From Multiplicimicrobium sp043718225 (GTDB lineage: Bacteria; Omnitrophota; Omnitrophia; Omnitrophales; Aquincolibacteriaceae), in the NCBI GenBank assembly GCA_043718225.1, contig JAYSWD010000161.1, forward strand, positions 1-10,308: a stretch of 10,308 nt of DNA, given 5' to 3'. The position numbers were made by a program, and so were the translations under genes. This document shows, piece after piece, positions 5,157 to 10,308 of this stretch (position 1 is its first letter; the number at the start of each line of letters is the position of its first letter). The notes under the pieces were generated by a model that saw nothing but the letters and a program-made list of their open reading frames with translations, ran no database searches and was not told where the DNA came from.

Positions 5157-8100
5157 CTATCTTTTGCGAATCTTGCTCATCCATTCTTCGATGGGATCAA
5201 AAGTAAGGTATGCCGCCGGCACAACAAACAGTGTCAGCACGGTCGAAACAATTACGCCGCCGATTACCGCAACAGCCATCGGAATGCGTGTTTCAGCGCC
5301 GGGGCCAAGCGCCAACGCAGGCGGAACCGCGGCCGCAATTGTTGCGATTGAAGTCATGAGAATTGGACGAAGACGAACGGGGCACGCGGTTTTCAAAGCA
5401 TCAATCGTACTCATTCCCTGTTCACGCATTTGGTTCGTAAAATCAACCAGCAAAATGGAATTCTTTTTTACAATTCCCATCAAAAGCAAAATGCCGATGA
5501 AGCTGAACATATTGAGCGATTGATTTGAAATAAATAAACCCATTAAAGCGCCGGAAATACTGAATGGCAGCGCGAGCAATACCGTAACAGGATGAATAAT
5601 GTGATTAAACTGCGAAGCCAAAATCATATACGAAACCAAGATTCCGAGCGCGAGCGCGATAAATAAGCTAATAAAAGACTCTTTGAAGGTTTCGCTCGTG
5701 CCGCTGAAAACAGCGTGATAACCTTCCGGCAAAATCTTTTTGGAAAGTTCGCGCGCCTCATTAATCGCGTCCGCCTGTGATTTTGGAGCCGCGACATTCG
5801 CGAAAACACCGATGGCGCGCTCGCGGTTAGTGCGTGAAATCGAAAGCAAACTGGGTTTATTTTCGATGGTGACCACATCTTTAATCAAAACCTGTTCGCC
5901 GCGGTTATTCCAAACCATTAATTTTTCAATATCGCTCGCCTTCATGCGCTGCTTCGCTTCCAGTTTGACGCGAATATCATACCGGCGGCTGCCTTGCGTA
6001 TATTTCGCGATGGGCTGGCCGCCCACGGCCGCGTTGATTGTATTGGCAACTGTTTCTACGCTTACCCCGCGGTCAAATGCCTTTTGCCGGTCGGGATAAA
6101 TACGGACTTCGGGCATGTCCACGTCATAATCCACGTCCACATCGGTAAAAAACGCGCTCTTTTTCATTTCAGCCTGTATTAACAACGCGGACGCGCCCAG
6201 TTTTTCCCATTGCGGTCCGCGAATCGTAAACTCAATCGGAAAACCGCGTTTCGCAGCGAAGCCACGCATCGACAAATCCTGAATCATCACGCGCGAAACA
6301 CCGGGGACTTTTGAAAATTCTTCGCGCACCACATTCATAAAATCTTCCTGCGTCAGCCGGCGGCCTTTTTCTTTATTGAACGGGCGCTCTTTGGGCTGTT
6401 TCATGTTCACGAAAATATTACCGCTGTTGACTTCTCCGCCCTCAAATCCGCCCACCGCGGAATAGTAGCGGTTTAACTCGGGATGTTTCATCAAAAGCTT
6501 TTCCGCGTCTTTAAAACGCTCGCTCGTATATTCAATCGAAGAACCGATCGGAGTTTGAATGCGCACCAAAAACATGCTCTGGTCTTGCGCGGGCATCAAT
6601 TCTTTGGGGATATGCGGGGCTAAAAAAAGCGACGCGATGAAAAATAAAGTCGCGCCGATTAAAACAAGCATGCGATGCTGGATCGACCAGGCCACGCCCT
6701 TGGCATAACCCCGCTCCAGTGATTTCATGCTGTTTTCATAGAAGCGGCCGACCATAGACTTGCGTTCGCCGATTTCCAGAAATTCCGCGCAGCGCATGGG
6801 CGCGAGCGTCAAAGCTTCGAGCAGCGAAAGAAAAACTGCCGCAGTAATTGTGACGCCAAATTGAAAGAAAAATTTTCCGATAATGCCTTTCATATAAATG
6901 ACCGGCAGAAAAATCGCGCCGATCGCGAGAGTGGCTGCCAAAGCCGCGAATGAAATCTGTTCCGCGCCGTTTAGCGCGGCCTTCACTTTTTCTTCGCCTT
7001 TTTCACGGTGGCGCACAATGTTTTCGAGCACCATAATCGCGTCATCGACCACGATTCCGATCGCGAGCGAAAGCCCCAGCAAAGTAAAAGTATTCAGCGT
7101 AAAACCCATGAAACGGATCACAATGAATGCGCCTAAAATGGAGGTGGGAATCGCGAGTAAAATATTGAGAGTGCTTGACCAGGAACCAAGAAAAATCCAG
7201 CACACCACTGCCGTTAATAACGCGGAGAGAATCAAAGTAAATACGAGTTCATGCACAGAATCTTCGATGAAACGTGTGCTGTCAAAATTAATGCCGATTT
7301 CAAATCCTTTGGGAATCGTGGGCTCAATTTTTTTCAGCAATGCTTTTACATTGCGCGCGACCTGCACCGAGTTCATGCCGCGTTGTTTGCGGACACCCAG
7401 CCCGACCGCCGGTTTTCCCAGCACGCGTGAAATGCGCCGCATATCCGCCAGGCCGTCTTCAACACGCGCGACTTCTTTGAGCTGAATGGGTTTATAAATG
7501 GGCTGTCCGCCGCGGCGGTCGATCATAATATCGCCAAATTCTTCAGGGTTGCGGGCTTCGCCCATGGCGCGCACATTCGCTTCTTTTTCCGACGTTTCAA
7601 GGCGCCCGGCCGGTTTCTCAACATGTTCACGCTTAATCGCCTGAACAACGTCATCTACGGTCAGCTGAAGTGCCGTTAACTTTTCGGTATCGACCCATAC
7701 GCGCAAATTGCGGTCCACATAACCGCCCAAAAAAACTTCGCCGACACCCGGTACGGTTTTAAATTTATCTTTCAGTTCAAGATCAACGTATTCCATCAGT
7801 TCGCGGAGAGGACGGTCCGTTTGAACACTGATCCACATAATCGGCTGATCTTCAGGATTGGTTTTGATAATAACAGGCGGATCCATATCACGCGGCAATC
7901 GTTGCTGCGCGGCGGAAATCTTACTTTGAACTTCCTGCAATGCGGCGTCAATGTCACGGCCGAGTTCAAACTCAAGCGTCACGGAAGCCACGCCCTGGCG
8001 AGTTTTGGAAGAAACTTCTTTTAAGCCTTCAATACCCATTACGGAATCTTCAATCGCATCCACCACGTCTGTTTCCATGACTTCAGGCGCGGCACCTTCC

Positions 8101-8252
8101 CATGTCAAAGTGACATTCAAAACCGGGAAATCCACGTCGGGCATCTGCCCCACACCGAGGTCCTTAAATGAAAGCCAGCCGAAAAACATCAGCCCGAGCA
8201 TGAGCATCCATGCGAACACCGGGTTTTTTATCGAAATTGAAGGCAAACTCAT
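5157..8252 (-). CDS. RND multidrug efflux transporter (AcrB/MdtB-C type, HAE1 family)
   Basis: This is a 1031-residue inner-membrane proton/drug antiporter, full length for the family (about 1020-1050). The order is TM1 (about 10-29), first periplasmic porter loop (EKPAGRLE at 212-219), TM2-6 (about 334-486), second periplasmic loop (about 548-855), and the C-terminal TM block (about 860-1015). Proton-relay residues are present: D403-D404 in GLSLAIGIVVDDAIMVLENI and K930 in LLMGIVKKNSILLVDF, matching AcrB Asp407, Asp408 and Lys940. CPVRLRPILMTS is also conserved. No methionine-rich metal path is seen, so small-molecule substrates fit better than Cu or Ag. The gene follows the MarR-TolC fusion by 51 bp and ends at a strong terminator. 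Its start is ATG with only a weak ribosome-binding site. A periplasmic adaptor is not encoded beside it and must come from elsewhere. Confidence 0.96.
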   Translation of the reverse strand: MSLPSISIKNPVFAWMLMLGLMFFGWLSFKDLGVGQMPDVDFPVLNVTLTWEGAAPEVMETDVVDAIEDSVMGIEGLKEVSSKTRQGVASVTLEFELGRDIDAALQEVQSKISAAQQRLPRDMDPPVIIKTNPEDQPIMWISVQTDRPLRELMEYVDLELKDKFKTVPGVGEVFLGGYVDRNLRVWVDTEKLTALQLTVDDVVQAIKREHVEKPAGRLETSEKEANVRAMGEARNPEEFGDIMIDRRGGQPIYKPIQLKEVARVEDGLADMRRISRVLGKPAVGLGVRKQRGMNSVQVARNVKALLKKIEPTIPKGFEIGINFDSTRFIEDSVHELVFTLILSALLTAVVCWIFLGSWSSTLNILLAIPTSILGAFIVIRFMGFTLNTFTLLGLSLAIGIVVDDAIMVLENIVRHREKGEEKVKAALNGAEQISFAALAATLAIGAIFLPVIYMKGIIGKFFFQFGVTITAAVFLSLLEALTLAPMRCAEFLEIGERKSMVGRFYENSMKSLERGYAKGVAWSIQHRMLVLIGATLFFIASLFLAPHIPKELMPAQDQSMFLVRIQTPIGSSIEYTSERFKDAEKLLMKHPELNRYYSAVGGFEGGEVNSGNIFVNMKQPKERPFNKEKGRRLTQEDFMNVVREEFSKVPGVSRVMIQDLSMRGFAAKRGFPIEFTIRGPQWEKLGASALLIQAEMKKSAFFTDVDVDYDVDMPEVRIYPDRQKAFDRGVSVETVANTINAAVGGQPIAKYTQGSRRYDIRVKLEAKQRMKASDIEKLMVWNNRGEQVLIKDVVTIENKPSLLSISRTNRERAIGVFANVAAPKSQADAINEARELSKKILPEGYHAVFSGTSETFKESFISLFIALALGILVSYMILASQFNHIIHPVTVLLALPFSISGALMGLFISNQSLNMFSFIGILLLMGIVKKNSILLVDFTNQMREQGMSTIDALKTACPVRLRPILMTSIATIAAAVPPALALGPGAETRIPMAVAVIGGVIVSTVLTLFVVPAAYLTFDPIEEWMSKIRKR

Positions 8253-8277
8253 AATTTCACTTTTTTACCTTTGCGGT

Positions 8278-8293
8278 TGCGGCATCCGCCGCA
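8278..8293 (-). other. Intercistronic hairpin between the MarR-TolC and RND genes
   Basis: In the 51-bp gap, TGCGGC and GCCGCA form a perfect 6-bp stem around a 4-nt loop (GGAT on the minus strand). No T-run follows, so it is not a terminator. It could protect or pause the mRNA between the two genes. The call rests on symmetry only. Confidence 0.35.
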
Positions 8294-8303
8294 GAGCCAA
8301 ATA

Positions 8304-10112
8304 TTACTGCGCCCATTCCGGAATACGGCTGCTCATGGCGATTTGAAGCTTCCAATAATTCGTTCGCATGTCATATTGCGCGATATTCGCTTCTTCGCGG
8401 ATCGTGAGCAATTCTTCAAGCGTCTCAAGCACGTCCAAATTGCTCACAAGGCTGTGCGCATAATCATCGCGCTGGAAATTAAAATTTTCTTCGCCGGCTT
8501 TAACCGCTTCTTGATAAGCGCGGTTTTGTTCGCGCGCGGCAATCCAGTTTTGATGCGCCTGTTCGATTTCCAGCAAAGCTTGTTTGCGCACGAGCTGATG
8601 GTTCAGATTCGCTTTGGTGTAATTGCTTTTTGCTTCGAGAATTTGTCCGACATTCGTGCCGCCGCGATACAGCGGAACATTCATCCGTATCACCGCGTCC
8701 CAGGTAATACCGTCCTGAAAGCCTTCGCGTTTTTCATAATGATTCGCCTCCAGGTTAACCTGCGGCCATAACGCGCTCTGCTTCACAATAATGGTATTTT
8801 TGGCGATTTTCGCGGCCTGGCGCGCGGCTTCAACATCGCTGCGCAGTTCCGCAATTTGCAGGTAATCATCCGCGCTCAATTCGCTTATTTCGGAAAAAGT
8901 TTCGGGCTCGTCATCTTCGATGCGGGCATGCGCGATTCCGGTATAAAATCCAACCACACTTTGCGCGGAAAGCAAATTCGCCCGGGCTCGCGCGATACGC
9001 GCTTCAAGGATTTTTGTTTTAGCGCGCGCCATGGCAACTTCGCCGGGCCGTGAACGTCCGATTTTTTCGCGTTCGCCCAAATCCTGAATGCGGTCTTTGA
9101 AAAGTTTTTGAATTTCGCTCAAAATCACCAACTGCTTTTCGGCTGAAACCAACGTGTAAAAAGCCGCCGCGGCTTCGATAAAAAGCACTTCTTTTGAAAA
9201 TTCGTATTCTTCCCGGCGCTGTGCTTTCAAGCTGCCCGCGCCGAGCAGCGCGCCCACCGTTTTAAAACCCTGAAAAAGCGGTTGGCTGAACATGAATTTC
9301 CGTTCACGCCTGTGAGGCGCATTGAAAGTACCACTCACTCCCGCGCCTCCAGACTCGGCATCTAGCTGCTTTTCTTTAAAATCATGTGTGATTACAAAAT
9401 CACCGTCGCCGATAGCGTCACCGAAAGCTTGAAAAGTACGCGCGCGCGCGATTTTAATTTCTTCGCGGCTTGCTTTAATCACTTCGCTGCGCGAGATTGT
9501 GAGCCTGATAAAAGTTTCAAAGTTGAGTGTGTCAGAGGCCGTGGGCTGGGAAGAAAGCGCGGCAATGGCCGCTGTCTGTTCTGCTGTATTTTTTTCAGGG
9601 CGTCTCGCCATGGCGGATACCGGCGAAGAGGTGAAAAATATCGCCGCGGCTAATCCGGCCGCAATCAGTTTGCCTGTTTTTTTCTTCAGCAGATTTTGAT
9701 CGAAATTTTTGGAAAGCATTTTATAAAACCGGGTAATGACTCCGCGTTCCGAAGAGCTGAATTCGCCAAGAGTCCGGAGCAGAAAACCCAAAACAGCGGA
9801 CTGCATTTCTCCGACTAGCTTGATACCTTTAGGGCGCATGGCAATCATAGTAACGCGGCGGTCGTTTAAATCAGGGCCGCGGCGCAAAAAATCATGCTTT
9901 TCAAGCCGGTCCACCAAATTGGTGACGGCCGGTTTTGTGATATGCATCCGCGCGCTGATATCTTTCATAGGCACAGGCCCGTTCGCCAAAAGATTGAGCA
10001 GCGCATACTGTGGCATCGTCAGCCCTGAATTTGCGAGGCTTCGCATGCAAAGGCGTGAAAACTTCGGCTGAACTTCCCTGAAATGGCGTACGAACTCGGT
10101 TTTTTCTTTCAT
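8304..10112 (-). CDS. MarR repressor fused to a TolC-family outer-membrane efflux protein
   Basis: One uninterrupted 602-residue frame from the ATG at 10112. Residues 1-140 are a complete MarR winged-helix domain: the recognition part VPMKDISARMHITKPAVTNLVDRLEKHDFLRRG, the wing DLNDRRVTMIAMRPKG, and the closing helix ERGVITRFYKMLSKNF. A signal peptide follows directly (KKKTGK then LIAAGLAAAIFFTSSPVSAMA, about 142-169). Residues 194-602 are an outer-membrane efflux protein with both internal repeats, each closing with the β-entry motif (PLFQGF near 278, PLYRGG near 480) and long α-hairpins. The TolC part should form the exit duct for the RND pump encoded next. The MarR part presumably senses a substrate and represses the operon. 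Met132 could be an internal start giving a normal TolC precursor, but it lacks a nearby Shine-Dalgarno sequence. A TTG at 10130 is an alternative start. Confidence 0.9.
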   Translation of the reverse strand: MKEKTEFVRHFREVQPKFSRLCMRSLANSGLTMPQYALLNLLANGPVPMKDISARMHITKPAVTNLVDRLEKHDFLRRGPDLNDRRVTMIAMRPKGIKLVGEMQSAVLGFLLRTLGEFSSSERGVITRFYKMLSKNFDQNLLKKKTGKLIAAGLAAAIFFTSSPVSAMARRPEKNTAEQTAAIAALSSQPTASDTLNFETFIRLTISRSEVIKASREEIKIARARTFQAFGDAIGDGDFVITHDFKEKQLDAESGGAGVSGTFNAPHRRERKFMFSQPLFQGFKTVGALLGAGSLKAQRREEYEFSKEVLFIEAAAAFYTLVSAEKQLVILSEIQKLFKDRIQDLGEREKIGRSRPGEVAMARAKTKILEARIARARANLLSAQSVVGFYTGIAHARIEDDEPETFSEISELSADDYLQIAELRSDVEAARQAAKIAKNTIIVKQSALWPQVNLEANHYEKREGFQDGITWDAVIRMNVPLYRGGTNVGQILEAKSNYTKANLNHQLVRKQALLEIEQAHQNWIAAREQNRAYQEAVKAGEENFNFQRDDYAHSLVSNLDVLETLEELLTIREEANIAQYDMRTNYWKLQIAMSSRIPEWAQ

Positions 10113-10120
10113 AGCTCGAT

Positions 10121-10153
10121 AGTTCAACAATCAAATAGTTAAACGTTTGAAGT
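10121..10153. promoter_or_regulatory. Candidate MarR operator region of the efflux operon
   Basis: AGTTCAAC (10121-10128) and AGTTAAAC (10137-10144) form a direct repeat with a 16-bp period. The second overlaps the palindrome AAACGTTT (10141-10148), followed by TGAAGT. The boxes lie between the predicted transcription start (about 10160) and the start codon, where a bound repressor would block elongation or promoter clearance. Assignment to the MarR domain encoded just downstream is inferred from position. Confidence 0.45.
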
Positions 10154-10166
10154 AAATCGAAAGGAT

Positions 10167-10194
10167 ATTATAAAAGCGGAAAAAAGAATTGCAA
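10167..10194 (-). promoter_or_regulatory. Sigma70-type promoter of the efflux operon
   Basis: On the minus strand TTGCAA (10189-10194) and a consensus TATAAT (10167-10172) are separated by 16 nt. Transcription should begin near 10160 and leave a leader of about 48 nt before the ATG at 10112. Confidence 0.75.
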
Positions 10195-10200
10195 CCTGAT

Positions 10201-10308
10201 TTTTATTTATAGTGTCATAAGCTAATGAAATGTCCCCTGATATTAGCACGTGAATTGTCCCCTTCAGCATTCGGGCATGGTGGAATGCGTTATTTAGACC
10301 CTCGGAGG
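10201..10308. mobile_element. Possible insertion-sequence end (IS21/IS481-like), truncated by the window
   Basis: TGTCCCCT occurs twice, at 10231-10238 and 10256-10263, 25 bp apart, and a further TGTC occurs at 10213. Repeated TGTCCC-type boxes near an end are a feature I associate with IS21-like and some IS481-like elements. The last bases, CTCGGAGG, could be a ribosome-binding site for a gene starting just beyond the window on the plus strand. No transposase sequence is visible, so this is tentative. Confidence 0.3.

Noticed and set aside
5068..5523. 151-residue plus-strand frame over the terminator and RND 3' end
   Set aside because: It runs antisense through a strong terminator and the RND coding region, with no ribosome-binding site or domain.
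6898..7485. 195-residue plus-strand frame opposite the RND gene
   Set aside because: It is the antisense shadow of conserved RND transmembrane and porter sequence, with low-complexity Ser/Thr/Arg-rich composition.
1..10308. tRNA, rRNA or CRISPR array
   Set aside because: No cloverleaf, conserved rRNA stretch, or regularly spaced identical 20-40 bp repeats were seen on either strand. The only large repeats are the two 313-bp copies and their internal palindromes.

Overview
The window comes from a Gram-negative bacterium: it encodes an RND efflux pump, a TolC-type outer-membrane protein and a lipobox lipoprotein. The split two-subunit transketolase and the many palindromic intergenic repeats suggest an uncultured, environmental lineage such as Omnitrophota or a relative. 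That placement is a guess from style, not a demonstrated affiliation. Every protein gene I can support lies on the minus strand, so the window is best read from right to left.

Reading from the right: positions 10201-10308 may be the edge of an insertion sequence. A strong sigma70-like promoter at 10167-10194, followed by repeated AGTTnAAC boxes, drives a two-gene efflux operon. Its first gene is one open frame joining a complete MarR-type repressor, a signal peptide and a TolC-family outer-membrane protein. Its second gene is a full-length 1031-residue RND transporter. No periplasmic adaptor (membrane fusion protein) is encoded in the operon. A textbook intrinsic terminator lies just after the RND stop codon.

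The middle (about 3520-5160) holds a higBA toxin-antitoxin operon bracketed by two direct copies of a 313-bp repeat. The copies align without gaps at about 89% identity, with the last 97 bp identical, and each contains a 19-bp inverted repeat. Each copy is followed by a related terminator hairpin. The higB promoter sits so close to the toxin start codon that the mRNA may be leaderless, and two adjoining inverted repeats inside it look like HigA operators.

The left part holds an unrecognised single-TM protein, an unrecognised lipoprotein, a small Rieske [2Fe-2S] protein, and the N- and C-terminal subunits of a split transketolase. The C-terminal subunit runs off the left edge. The most unusual item is the MarR-TolC fusion, in which a cytoplasmic repressor and the outer-membrane duct of the pump it probably controls are made as one polypeptide.
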